A DNA stretch of 28,025 nucleotides, from assembly GCA_964467935.1 (NCBI GenBank), contig CAYYKK010000066.1:1-28025 (forward strand). Reading direction: 5' to 3'. The notes beneath the pieces were generated by a model, which was given only the letters and a program-made list of their open reading frames with translations, ran no database searches and had not been told where the DNA came from. This document shows, piece after piece, positions 1 to 8,824 of the stretch (its first letter is position 1; each line of letters opens with the position of its first letter). The translations under genes were made by a program, and so were the position numbers. Origin of the DNA: CAYYKK01 sp964467935 (GTDB lineage: Bacteria > Myxococcota_A > Polyangia > Polyangiales > Polyangiaceae).

Positions 1-1
1 C

Positions 2-2689
2 GTCACGGGGTCGCTCCACATGGGCCACGCGCTCGTGTGCACGCTCGAGGACATCCTCGTCCGCTACCACCGCATGGCGGGCTTCTGCACGCTCTGGCAG
101 CCCGGGATCGATCACGCCGGCATCGCGACGCAGACCGTCGTCGAGAGGCAGCTGAAGCGCGAGGGGCTGAGCCGCCACGACCTCGGACGCGAGAAATTCA
201 TCGAGCGCGTGTGGACATGGAAGGCCGAGAGCGGCGGTCGCATCGCGGAGCAGCAACGCGTGCTCGGCTCGAGCTGCGACTGGCCTCGCTCGAAGTTCAC
301 GATGGATCCGGACATGGCGCGCGCGGTGCGCGAGGCGTTCTGCCGGCTCTACGAGGAGGGCCTCATCTACCGCGACACGCGCCTCGTGCACTGGGACTGC
401 GAGGCGCAGACGGTGCTCTCGAACCTCGAGGTGGAGAACGAGCCCGCGAACGGCGAGCTCTTCGAGTTCGCCTACCAAGTGCTCGCCGACGACGGCGCCC
501 TGCTCAAGAACGCCGACGGCTCGATCGCCGAGCTCGTCGTCGCGACGACGCGACCAGAGACGATGCTCGGCGACACCGCGGTCGCCGTGCACCCCGACGA
601 TCCGCGCTACACGCACCTGCACGGCAAGCTCCTCGCGCACCCGTTCGTGGATCGGAAGATCCCGATCGTCACCGACGCGATCCTCGTCGACATGGCGTTC
701 GGGACCGGCGCGGTGAAGGTGACGCCGGCGCACGACTTCAACGACTTCGCGACCGGCAAGCGGCACAAGCTCGAGGAGATCTCGATCCTCACGCTCGACG
801 GCAAGATGAACGAGCTCTGCGGGCCGTTCGCGGGCCTCGATCGCTTCGTCGCGCGCAAGGCCGTCAAGAAGGCCCTCGACGAGAAGGGCCTCGCGCGGGG
901 CTCGAAGCCGCACGACCTCGTCTTGCCGAGGAGCGAGCGCAACGGCTCGATCGTCGAGCCGATGATCTCGACGCAGTGGTTCGTGAAGATGAAGCCCCTC
1001 GCCGAGCCGGCGCTCGAGGCCGTGCGCTCCGGCGAGACGGTGATCATCCCCGAGGAGTGGGCGAAGACCTACGAGCACTGGATGACGAACATCCTCGACT
1101 GGTGCATCTCGCGCCAGCTGTGGTGGGGTCACCGCGTGCCCGCGTTCTATTGCGACGCGTGCGGCCACATCACCGTCACGCGCGAGGAGGCGCTCGCGGC
1201 CTGTGAGAAGTGCGCCTCCGAGAAGGTGCGGCAGGACGACGACGTGCTCGACACGTGGTTCTCGTCGGGGCTCTGGCCGTTCGCGACGCAGGGCTGGCCG
1301 GAGAAGACGGCCTCGCTCGAGAAGTTCTACCCGGCGAGCGATCTCGAGACGGGTTACGACATCCTCTTCTTCTGGGTCGCCCGCATGATGATGATGGGCA
1401 TCCACTTCATGGGGAAGCCGCCCTTCAAGCGCGTCCTGCTCCACGGCCTCGTGGTCGACGAGACCGGCGACAAGATGAGCAAGGTGAAGGGCAACGTGAT
1501 CGATCCGCTCGATCTCGTCTTCGGCGCCTCGTTCGACGAAGTCGTGCAGAAGGCCCTGCCCGGCGCGCCGCTCGAGGAGGCGCTCAGGAAGTTCAAGAAG
1601 GCCTATCCGTCGGCCGCGCAGATGGGCTCGGGCTTCCCGGCCTACGGCACCGACGCGCTGCGCATCACGCTCGCGAGCTACTCGCCGCAGGCGAAGCGCA
1701 TCCCGCTCTCGCCGAAGAAGATCGAGGGCTACAGGCACTTCTGCAACAAGATCTGGAACGCCACGCGCTTCGCGCTGCCCTACATCGAGGGCGCGACGGT
1801 CGGCGCCGCGCCCCCGAAGGCGACCTTGCTCGCGACGCGCTGGATCCTCTCGCGCCTCGCCGAGACCGCGACGCTCGTTCGGAAGGGCATCGACGAGTTC
1901 CGCCTCGACGACGCGACGCAGGCGCTCTACCGCTTCGTGTGGAACGAGCTCTGCGACTGGTTCCTCGAGCTCTCGAAGCCCGTCTTCGCCGACAAAGGAT
2001 CGGCGGCGCAGATCGAGGCGCGCGACGTGCTCGCGCACGTGCTCGAGGCGACGATGCGGCTCCTGCACCCGTTCATCCCCTTCATCACGGAGGAGATCTG
2101 GCAGAAGCTGCCGCGCCCCGCGGGGCACGCGGAGTCGATCGTGGTCGCCCCGTTCCCGACCGCCGAGACCGGTCGCGCCGACGCCGACGCCGAGAAGGAC
2201 ATGGCCGCCGTGCAGGCCGTGATCGGCGCGGTGCGGTCGATCCGGAGCGAGCACGAGGTGCACCCGGCGGCGGAGATCCCGCTCACGCTGCGCAGCGACG
2301 ACGCGGCGCGGAGAGCGCTGCTCGAGCGCGAGAGCGTGAGCGTGAAGACGCTCGCGAAGACCGCCGGCCCGCCGGTGGTGGAGGCGCGCGGCGGCGCGCG
2401 TCCGAAGGGCTCCGTCATGGCCTCCGAGAGCGACGTCGAGGTGCTCGTGTCGCTCATCGGGCTCGTCGAGGGCGAGAAAGAAGCAGAGCGCGTCGAGCGC
2501 GAGATCAAGAAGACCGAAAAGGACATCGCGGCGATCGAGAAGAAGCTCTCGCTGCCCTCGTTCGCCGACAAGGCGCCGAAAGAGGTCGTCCTGGAGGCGA
2601 AGGAGCAGCTCGAGGCGATGAAGCGCAAGCGCACGGCGCTGGAGGAGGCGCGCGGGATCGCGGGCGAGCTCGGCTCGAAGAAGGGCTGA
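2..2689 (+). CDS. valS: Valine--tRNA ligase, 5'-truncated by window edge
   Basis: Class I aminoacyl-tRNA synthetase that charges tRNA-Val with valine in the cytoplasm. The reading frame is open from base 2, so the N-terminus lies upstream; about 895 residues are visible. Seen: the HIGH-type signature as HMGH near the left edge, the CP1 editing domain with the TTRPET motif (about nt 545-565), the Val/Ile-type GTGAVKVTPAHD motif (about nt 700-740), the KMSK loop at nt 1472-1483, the anticodon-binding domain with WNELCDWFLELSKP, and a C-terminal Lys/Glu-rich coiled-coil arm typical of ValRS (about nt 2450-2680). An insertion of roughly 40 residues (about nt 1515-1650) separates the segment after KMSK from the YGTDALR motif, which are nearly adjacent in E. 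coli or Bacillus ValRS. It is the first visible gene of a co-directional run; the next start codon lies 19 bp after the stop. Confidence 0.97.
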   Translation, partial: VTGSLHMGHALVCTLEDILVRYHRMAGFCTLWQPGIDHAGIATQTVVERQLKREGLSRHDLGREKFIERVWTWKAESGGRIAEQQRVLGSSCDWPRSKFTMDPDMARAVREAFCRLYEEGLIYRDTRLVHWDCEAQTVLSNLEVENEPANGELFEFAYQVLADDGALLKNADGSIAELVVATTRPETMLGDTAVAVHPDDPRYTHLHGKLLAHPFVDRKIPIVTDAILVDMAFGTGAVKVTPAHDFNDFATGKRHKLEEISILTLDGKMNELCGPFAGLDRFVARKAVKKALDEKGLARGSKPHDLVLPRSERNGSIVEPMISTQWFVKMKPLAEPALEAVRSGETVIIPEEWAKTYEHWMTNILDWCISRQLWWGHRVPAFYCDACGHITVTREEALAACEKCASEKVRQDDDVLDTWFSSGLWPFATQGWPEKTASLEKFYPASDLETGYDILFFWVARMMMMGIHFMGKPPFKRVLLHGLVVDETGDKMSKVKGNVIDPLDLVFGASFDEVVQKALPGAPLEEALRKFKKAYPSAAQMGSGFPAYGTDALRITLASYSPQAKRIPLSPKKIEGYRHFCNKIWNATRFALPYIEGATVGAAPPKATLLATRWILSRLAETATLVRKGIDEFRLDDATQALYRFVWNELCDWFLELSKPVFADKGSAAQIEARDVLAHVLEATMRLLHPFIPFITEEIWQKLPRPAGHAESIVVAPFPTAETGRADADAEKDMAAVQAVIGAVRSIRSEHEVHPAAEIPLTLRSDDAARRALLERESVSVKTLAKTAGPPVVEARGGARPKGSVMASESDVEVLVSLIGLVEGEKEAERVEREIKKTEKDIAAIEKKLSLPSFADKAPKEVVLEAKEQLEAMKRKRTALEEARGIAGELGSKKG

Positions 2690-2708
2690 TCGCGACGAGC
2701 GCCGAGCG

Positions 2709-5483
2709 ATGTCGAACGAGGTCGACGCAGCGGACGACGAGAGCGACGAAGGGGACGGCGAGTCCCCCTCGGCGGGATCGGCCGCGTCCGACGGCGAAGA
2801 GGCGGACGCGCGCGAGAGCGACGGCGAGGAGAAGGACGACGGCGACGAGAAGAACCACGGCGACGAGGAGAACGACGGCGACGAGAAGGACGACGGCGAG
2901 CCTCTCCTGCCTCGCGGCAATCCGCTGCGGATCGCGCGCGGCGCCTTCATCACGATCGCCGGGCTCCTCGCGGGGCTCGCGTTCCTGATCTTGCCGACGA
3001 CCCCTCGCGGCGGCGTCCCTTCGGTCGGGCTCGCGTCGCTGGTGGTGGTGTTCGGCCTCTTGGACCTCGTGGGATCGTTCGGCGATCCCGACGAGCGCGT
3101 CGCGTCGAGCACGGGCGTCGAAGAGCTCCTCGCGCCGGGCGGGCTGCTCCTGACGGGTCTCGCGATCACGTGGGCGACGCTGCGCTGCGCGGTCGCCGGG
3201 ATCGAGGTGCACCTCGGCGGCGTCGTCCTGACCCCCGTCCACTACGCGGCGGTCCTCGCGCCGCTCGGCTTCGTGGGCGCGCTCGTCGGAGCGGGCCTGT
3301 CGCTGACGAAGCTCGGCGTCTTGGGCGACGATCGCCCGCTCCATCGCCGCCACGGCCTCTGGCTGCTCGCGATCGCGACGATCCTCTACCTCCCGATGCT
3401 CGGCAGCTACTCGCTCGTCGACCCTTGGGAGACGCACTACGGCGAGGTCGCGCGCGAGATCCTCGCGCGGCAAGACTGGGTCTCGCTCTGGTGGGCGCAA
3501 GAAGACTGGTTCTGGTCGAAGCCCATCCTCGGCTTCTGGATCCAAGCCATCGGCATGGTGGTGTTCGGCGTCCGCTACGAGCCGGGACAGATGATGTCGG
3601 GCGTCGCCGAAGGGCACCTCCCGTTCCCCGAGTGGGCGGTGCGCATGCCCATCTTCCTGATGACGCTCGGCGCGACCTACCTCCTCTACAAGGCGGTCGC
3701 GCGCGTGTTCGGCAGGCGCGCGGGGCTCCTCGGCGGCCTCGTGCTCACCACGATGCCGCAGTGGTTCTTCCTCGCGCACCAGACGATGACGGACATGCCG
3801 TTCGTCGCGACGATGGCCGGCGCGATCGCCCTCGTGCTCCTCGCGCAGCGAGAGGACGAGAACCGCCTCGTGCGCGTGTACGAGATCGGCTTCGGCCCCT
3901 TCTCGCTTCGCGTCTCGGCCTATCACCTCGTCGTCGGCGCGATCCTCCTCACGGCGGTGCCGCAGATCCTCTACCTCCTCTCGAAGAACGTCGCGCTCAA
4001 CCTCGACCCGCGCTGGGGGCTCCGCTCGCCGCCCGTCGTCCTCGTGAAGGATTCGTTCATGAGCGGCTCGCCGGGCAACTGCGGCCTGCCCGGCAACTCC
4101 GGCTGCGATCAGGTCTTCCCCTCCCTGACGTCGTTCCAGCCGGCAGTGCAGGCGTTCTTGTGGACGCAGGCGCTCGCGCTCCTACTCTACATGAACTGGG
4201 GCGAGCGGCGCGCGCAGCGCCTCTACTACCTCGGGGCGTGGTACCTCGCGGCGCTCTCGACGATGGCGAAGGGGCCCGCCGGGATCGTGATCCCGGTCGC
4301 GTGCGTCCTCTTGCATCTCGTGGTGACGGGCCGCTGGAAGTCGCTGCTCGAGATGGAGATCACCTCGGGCCTCTGCGTCGTGGCAGCCGTCGCGTTGCCG
4401 TGGTTCGTCGCGATGTACGCGCGCCACGGCGAGCCGTTCCTCGACCGGCTGCTCTTCCACGACATGTACAAGCGCGCGTTCGAGCACGTGCACGACACGA
4501 ACCAGGGCGAGGACGTCAGCTTCCGCTACTTCCTCTGGCAGCTCGGCTACGCGACGTTCCCGTGGATCGGCGTCGTGCCGCTCGGCGTCGCTTCGTGGCT
4601 CCGTCGGCGCGAGGAGGCGAGCGGCGAGCCCCTCGACGAGGGCGAGCGGGCGAAGCAGTCGACGAGCGCGTTCTTGCTCCTCTGGGTGCTGCTCGGCTTC
4701 GCGATGTTCTCGCTCATCCAGACGAAGTTCCACCACTACATCTTCCCGATCGTCCCGGCCCTCGCGATGCTGGTCGGGATCGCGCTCGACGAGCTCTTCA
4801 CGCGGCACGCTCGCGCGACGAGCTCCTTCCGCGATCGCTACGAGCGCGCGGCCTTCGGGATCGCGACGGCGCTCGGCGCGATGTTGGTGATCCTCGTCGG
4901 GCGCGACATGGCGCACCGCCGCGTCGATCAGCCCGCCGACGCGCGCTTCATCCACCTCTTCACGTACAACTACGAGCGCGAGTGGCCGGCGTCGCTCGAC
5001 TACACGAAGCACTTCTGGATCGCCTCGTTCGTCTGCGCAGGCGCGCTCGCGCTCGTGTCGATCCTTCCGATCCGCAGGCTCGCGACGATCCTCTTCACCG
5101 CGCTCGCGTGCGCGTTCACGGCGTGGACCCTCGACGTCTACTTCGTGGAGACGGCGGCGCACTGGGGACAGCGCGAGACCGTGGTCGCCTACTACCGCGA
5201 GAGCCAGCGCGTGCCCGGGCCGATCATCAGCTACGAGCAGAACTGGAAGGGCGAGAACTTCTACATGGGCAACCACATCGCGGCCTTCCCGTCGAGCGGT
5301 CAGCCCTTCAAGAACTACATCGCCGAGCTTCGCCGCAAGAAGGTGAAGACCTTCTACTTCTTCGTGATCCCCGGCCGCGTGGGCTCTCTGAAGAGCGAGC
5401 TCGGCTACGTCGTCGAGCTCGCGACCCTCACCGAGCTCTCGCTCAACAACAAATTCGTCCTGGTCCGCGCGACCTTGGACTAG
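2709..5483 (+). CDS. Membrane glycosyltransferase, ArnT/PMT (GT-C, family 39/83-like)
   Basis: Predicted integral membrane glycosyltransferase of 924 residues that would transfer a sugar from a polyprenyl-phosphate donor to an envelope acceptor; donor and acceptor are unknown. Residues 1-65 are a strongly acidic cytoplasmic-type tail with Asp/Gly/Asp/Glu/Lys repeats. More than ten hydrophobic helices follow. The GT-C catalytic-loop motif appears as DPWETHYGEVAREIL near residue 238, equivalent to the D-E-x-x-Y/xAEIAREM loop of ArnT. The second conserved acidic loop, TMTDMPF, is near residue 360, and the KFHHYIFPIVPALAML segment (about residue 675) matches the KLPHYILPALPAL helix of the family. 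The soluble C-terminus (about residues 815-924) is probably periplasmic. It is longer than ArnT (about 550 residues), because of the acidic tail, extra N-terminal helices and a Cys/Gly/Pro loop near nt 4060-4110. The start follows valS by 19 bp with no strong ribosome-binding site, and the kinase gene starts 21 bp after the stop. Confidence 0.88.
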   Translation: MSNEVDAADDESDEGDGESPSAGSAASDGEEADARESDGEEKDDGDEKNHGDEENDGDEKDDGEPLLPRGNPLRIARGAFITIAGLLAGLAFLILPTTPRGGVPSVGLASLVVVFGLLDLVGSFGDPDERVASSTGVEELLAPGGLLLTGLAITWATLRCAVAGIEVHLGGVVLTPVHYAAVLAPLGFVGALVGAGLSLTKLGVLGDDRPLHRRHGLWLLAIATILYLPMLGSYSLVDPWETHYGEVAREILARQDWVSLWWAQEDWFWSKPILGFWIQAIGMVVFGVRYEPGQMMSGVAEGHLPFPEWAVRMPIFLMTLGATYLLYKAVARVFGRRAGLLGGLVLTTMPQWFFLAHQTMTDMPFVATMAGAIALVLLAQREDENRLVRVYEIGFGPFSLRVSAYHLVVGAILLTAVPQILYLLSKNVALNLDPRWGLRSPPVVLVKDSFMSGSPGNCGLPGNSGCDQVFPSLTSFQPAVQAFLWTQALALLLYMNWGERRAQRLYYLGAWYLAALSTMAKGPAGIVIPVACVLLHLVVTGRWKSLLEMEITSGLCVVAAVALPWFVAMYARHGEPFLDRLLFHDMYKRAFEHVHDTNQGEDVSFRYFLWQLGYATFPWIGVVPLGVASWLRRREEASGEPLDEGERAKQSTSAFLLLWVLLGFAMFSLIQTKFHHYIFPIVPALAMLVGIALDELFTRHARATSSFRDRYERAAFGIATALGAMLVILVGRDMAHRRVDQPADARFIHLFTYNYEREWPASLDYTKHFWIASFVCAGALALVSILPIRRLATILFTALACAFTAWTLDVYFVETAAHWGQRETVVAYYRESQRVPGPIISYEQNWKGENFYMGNHIAAFPSSGQPFKNYIAELRRKKVKTFYFFVIPGRVGSLKSELGYVVELATLTELSLNNKFVLVRATLD
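2835..2900 (+). repeat. 18-bp tandem repeat encoding acidic hexapeptides
   Basis: About 3.7 in-frame copies of an 18-bp unit encode DDGDEK, NHGDEE, NDGDEK and DDGE in the N-terminal tail of the glycosyltransferase. Copies differ by only a few bases, consistent with recent slippage. The tract is probably length-variable between strains. Confidence 0.8.
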
Positions 5484-5504
5484 GGTCGCGCCGAGAACCG
5501 CACC

Positions 5505-7145
5505 ATGCTCCCGGGGGATCGATTCGAGCGCTACACGATCGAGGGCGTCCTCGGGCGCGGCGGCATGGGGTGCGTCTACAAGGCGCACGACCCGAAGCTC
5601 GGCCGCGACGTCGCGATCAAGGTGCTCTTACCGGCCGGCGCGAGCGGCGCGGTCGACACACCGAGCGACGAGGCGAAGGCGCGCATCCTGCGCGAGGCGC
5701 GCGCCGCTGCCGCGCTGAGCCACCCCAACGCAGTCTCGATCTACGACGTCGGCGAGAACGAAGGCACCGGTCCGTTCCTGGTCATGGAGCTCGTGGTGGG
5801 TCGCTCTCTCCGCGAGGCCGCGCGCGAGCCCACGACGACGCTGCGCGACAAGGTGCGTTGGCTCGTCGAGACGGCGAGCGCGCTCGCCGCGGCGCACGAC
5901 CGAGGGATCGTGCACCGCGACGTGAAGCCCGAGAACGTGCTCGTCCGGAGCGACGGCGTCGCGAAGGTGCTCGACTTCGGCATCGCGCGCCGCTCGGCGA
6001 CCGCGGCCGATCCGAGCGCGCCGACGGAGGCGCCGCTCGTGACGTTGACCGAGCAGGGTGCGCAGATCGGGACGCCGCTCTACATGGCGCCGGAGCAGAT
6101 CAAGGGCGACCCGATCGACGGTCGCGCCGATCAGTTCGCGTGGGGCGTGCTCGCCTACGAGACGCTCGCGGGCAAGCTGCCCTGGCGGCTCGACAAGGGT
6201 CAGCTCGGCGTCGCCGCATCGATCCTGACCGACACCCCACGGGAGCTCGAGGATGTCCCGTCCGAGGTCGCCGCCGTCGTGAAGCGGGCGCTGTCGAAGG
6301 ACCCGAACGAGCGCTTCCGCTCGATGCGCGACGCCATCGAAGCGCTCTCGGGTGCGCTCGGAGAGCGCGCCGCGCCGAGCGAGAGGAGCGCCGCGGAGCC
6401 GACGGCCCCGGGCGGAGCGCCGAAGAGCGAGCCGCCGCGGAGCGCCTCGCCCCCGAGCCAGCGTCCCTTCGCCGACGCGCGCCGCTACGACACGACCCAG
6501 TTCAAGGAGATCTTCCAGCGCGCGCTCGACAAGCAGGAGAAGGAAGGCAAGTACGGGCGCGACGATCTCGTCGCCGCCGCGCGGGAGCTCGGGATCCGCG
6601 ACGAGGTGCTCGCCGCGGCGCTCGAAGAGGAGGACGCGGCGGCTGCGGCGGAGGAGAAGAGCACGGCGCGCGACGAGGAAGAGCACGCGGACCGGCGACG
6701 CGAGGTGCGGAAGCTCATGCGCTCCGCGGCGACCTTCGCTGTCGTCAACGTCCTCTGCTACTTCTGGCTGCACCTGACGACGCCGTGGGTGCTCTACGGC
6801 ACGCTCATCGCGCTCGCGTTCCAATCGATCAACGTCCTCTTCCCGCGAGAACGGCGCGAAGGGCTCCGAGAGAGTCGACGTGATCGACGACGCCGACGAC
6901 GCGAGGAGCGGAGCGCGGGGCGGCGGTCGAGCGAGCCGCGCTCGAGCGCCTCGACCTCCGACGCGCGGATCGAGGAGGGCGTCCGCATCTTGCTCGGGAC
7001 GACCGCGAAGCGGAGGGAGCGCGTCCGCATCGCCGAGGTCCCCGCGGAGAAGTCGGCTCGGTCCGACGGAGAGGCGCTCGCCGAGCGGGCCGCCGAAGAA
7101 GAGGCCGACGAAGCCGGCGAGCGGCGAGAGAAGCGACTCCGCTAG
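5505..7145 (+). CDS. Serine/threonine protein kinase with C-terminal 2TM membrane domain
   Basis: Hanks-type Ser/Thr kinase of 546 residues. Seen: P-loop GRGGMGCV at 17-24, catalytic AIK Lys39, alpha-C Glu64, catalytic loop HRDVKPEN at 137-144 (Asp139), DFG at 157-159 and APE at 195-197, so all key residues for activity are present. A Pro/Ser/Glu-rich linker (285-325) follows. Then comes a helical module (about 328-375) containing FKEIFQRALDKQ and DLVAAARELGI, resembling segments found before 2TM domains, and a 2TM hairpin (about 406-447, paired hydrophobic helices separated by LTTPW). The C-terminal tail is Arg-rich, then acidic (450-546). There is no PASTA or other extracellular sensor domain, so the kinase is probably anchored by a hairpin with both ends cytoplasmic. 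It lies 21 bp downstream of the glycosyltransferase, suggesting co-transcription. Its TAG stop shares a CTAG with the stop of the convergent methyltransferase/synthase gene. Confidence 0.93.
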   Translation: MLPGDRFERYTIEGVLGRGGMGCVYKAHDPKLGRDVAIKVLLPAGASGAVDTPSDEAKARILREARAAAALSHPNAVSIYDVGENEGTGPFLVMELVVGRSLREAAREPTTTLRDKVRWLVETASALAAAHDRGIVHRDVKPENVLVRSDGVAKVLDFGIARRSATAADPSAPTEAPLVTLTEQGAQIGTPLYMAPEQIKGDPIDGRADQFAWGVLAYETLAGKLPWRLDKGQLGVAASILTDTPRELEDVPSEVAAVVKRALSKDPNERFRSMRDAIEALSGALGERAAPSERSAAEPTAPGGAPKSEPPRSASPPSQRPFADARRYDTTQFKEIFQRALDKQEKEGKYGRDDLVAAARELGIRDEVLAAALEEEDAAAAAEEKSTARDEEEHADRRREVRKLMRSAATFAVVNVLCYFWLHLTTPWVLYGTLIALAFQSINVLFPRERREGLRESRRDRRRRRREERSAGRRSSEPRSSASTSDARIEEGVRILLGTTAKRRERVRIAEVPAEKSARSDGEALAERAAEEEADEAGERREKRLR

Positions 7146-8722
7146 CGCGAGCGCGCCTCGAAGTGCGCCTCGAGGGCGTCGACGAGGCCGGCCACGGTGC
7201 TCTCGGTCGCCGTCACCCCGACGGTGACGCCGCGCGCCTCGGCCGCGGCGGTGGTCACGCCGCCGATGCTCGCGACGAGCGTCTGGGCGAGGTAGCGTCG
7301 AGCGTCCTCACCGAGCAGATCCGAGAGCTCGACGATCGTGCTCGGCGAGGTCGCGAGGACGACGTCGATGTCGCCGCGCGAGAACGCGTCGCGGAGCTCG
7401 AGGGCCCGCTCGGCGCCGGCGCCCCGCGTCTCGTAGACGGGCACGACGTCGACGATCATGCCGGCCTCGCGCAGCGTGTCGGGGAGGATCTCGCGGGCGA
7501 CCAGCGCGCGAGGGATCATCACCCGCGCCCCGCGCGGCTCGCCCCCTCGGGCGCGGACGTCGGCGAGGATCGCTTCGGCGAGCGCCTCGCCTCGGAAGGA
7601 AGTGGGCACGACGTCCGGCTTGATGCCGCGCGCGACGAGCGCCCGCGCGGTGCCGGCGCCGATCGCCGCGACGCGGGCCCTGCCGAACGCTCGGGCGTCG
7701 AGGCCGGCCGCGTCGAGCGCCGCGAAGAGCGCGGCGACGCCGTTCTCGCTCGTCAGCGCGACCACGTCGAACGCACCGAGCGCGTGGATCGCGGCCGTGA
7801 CGCGGGCCGGATCCGGAGGCGGATGGATCGCGATGGTGGCGAGCTCGATGGGATCGGCGCCGCGGGCGCGGAGCAACGTCGACGTCGCCTCGGCTTGGTG
7901 CGCGGCGCGCGTGACGAGCACGCGCTTGCCGAACAGGGGGAGCCGATCGAACCAGCGCAGCCGCTCACGCAGGCGGACGACGTCCCCGACGACCAGGATC
8001 GACGGCGTGCCGATCTTCTCCGCGCGCACGCGCGCCGCGAGATCCGAGAGGGTGCCGACCACCACGCGCTGCTTCGGCGCGGAGGCGGACTCGACCATCG
8101 CCGCCGGCGTCGCTGGATCGCGCTTCGCCGCGTGGACGATCGCGTCGCAGATCGCCTCGAGGCGGCGCCACCCCATGAGCACGCAGATCGTTCCGCGGAC
8201 CGACGCGAGCTCGCTGAAGTCGAAGAGAGCACCGCCGCGCGTCGTCGCGCTGACGAACGTGACGCTCGAGGCGAGATCGCGGTGCGTGAGCGAGAAGCCC
8301 GCGTAGGTCGCGGCCGCGACGGGCGAGGTGACGCCGGGCACGACCTCGAACGGCACGCCGGCGTCGACGAGCGCCTCGGCCTCCTCCGAGCCCCGACCGA
8401 AGAGGTACGGGTCGCCGCCCTTGAGACGAACGACGCTCTTGCCCGCGAGGCCGAGCGCCACCAGCCGCGCGTCGATCGCGCTCTGCTTCGCTTGCTTGTC
8501 CGCGGGCTCGGTCCCGCGCTTGCCGACGTACTCGATCGACGCGTCCGGTCGGGCGTGGCGAAGCAGATCCGGATGGACGAGCTCGTCGTGAAGCACCACG
8601 TCGGCCGAGGCGAGCAGCTCGATCGCGCGGGCCGTCGCGAGGCTCGGATCCGAAGGGCCGGCGCCGACCAGGTAGACGACACCGGGTCGCGCAGCGGGAC
8701 GGCCCTGATCGACGGAGCGCAT
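7142..8722 (-). CDS. cobA-hemD: Fused uroporphyrinogen-III C-methyltransferase / uroporphyrinogen-III synthase
   Basis: Bifunctional tetrapyrrole enzyme of 526 residues. The N-terminal half (about 15-260) is a SAM-dependent uroporphyrinogen-III methyltransferase (precorrin-2 synthesis for siroheme or cobalamin): it has VYLVGAGPSDP, VRLKGGDPYLFGRGSEEAE and the FEVVPGVTS loop of the tetrapyrrole methylase family. The C-terminal half (about 270-520) is uroporphyrinogen-III synthase (HemD), which closes and inverts hydroxymethylbilane: GKRVLVTRA, VALTSENGVAALF, AIGAGTARAL and VLATSPSTI are typical. I chose ATG 8722 because the conserved VYLVGAG strand begins 16 residues later, as usual in the family, and GAGAG lies upstream. 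An in-frame ATG at 8797 would add 25 residues of non-conserved sequence and overlap the opposing promoter. The fusion occurs in several Gram-positive and deltaproteobacterial-type lineages. hemB lies about 2 kb away on the other strand. Confidence 0.95.
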   Translation of the reverse strand: MRSVDQGRPAARPGVVYLVGAGPSDPSLATARAIELLASADVVLHDELVHPDLLRHARPDASIEYVGKRGTEPADKQAKQSAIDARLVALGLAGKSVVRLKGGDPYLFGRGSEEAEALVDAGVPFEVVPGVTSPVAAATYAGFSLTHRDLASSVTFVSATTRGGALFDFSELASVRGTICVLMGWRRLEAICDAIVHAAKRDPATPAAMVESASAPKQRVVVGTLSDLAARVRAEKIGTPSILVVGDVVRLRERLRWFDRLPLFGKRVLVTRAAHQAEATSTLLRARGADPIELATIAIHPPPDPARVTAAIHALGAFDVVALTSENGVAALFAALDAAGLDARAFGRARVAAIGAGTARALVARGIKPDVVPTSFRGEALAEAILADVRARGGEPRGARVMIPRALVAREILPDTLREAGMIVDVVPVYETRGAGAERALELRDAFSRGDIDVVLATSPSTIVELSDLLGEDARRYLAQTLVASIGGVTTAAAEARGVTVGVTATESTVAGLVDALEAHFEARSR

Positions 8723-8790
8723 GCGCCGACTCTCGCGCGCCGCGGGCGCGAAGGCCAACGCCAAAACGACACCCGCCGCGCCGCCCCTAC

Positions 8791-8818
8791 TTGACATCCG
8801 TCTGCTGGTCGCTATGGT
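8791..8818 (+). promoter_or_regulatory. Sigma-70-like promoter (TTGACA-16-TATGGT)
   Basis: A perfect -35 hexamer TTGACA (8791-8796) is followed after 16 bp by TATGGT (8813-8818), which matches the TATAAT consensus at four of six positions. The predicted start of transcription is near 8825, just before the run of hairpins. A perfect -35 box is unusual in such GC-rich DNA and is the best promoter seen in the window. There is no experimental support. Confidence 0.5.
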
Positions 8819-8824
8819 GCGCGC

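Noticed and set aside
3170..6883. A 1,237-codon open frame on the + strand across the glycosyltransferase and kinase genes
   Set aside because: Arg/Ala/Pro-rich translation in the wrong frame of two well-supported genes. Long shadow frames are expected at this GC content.
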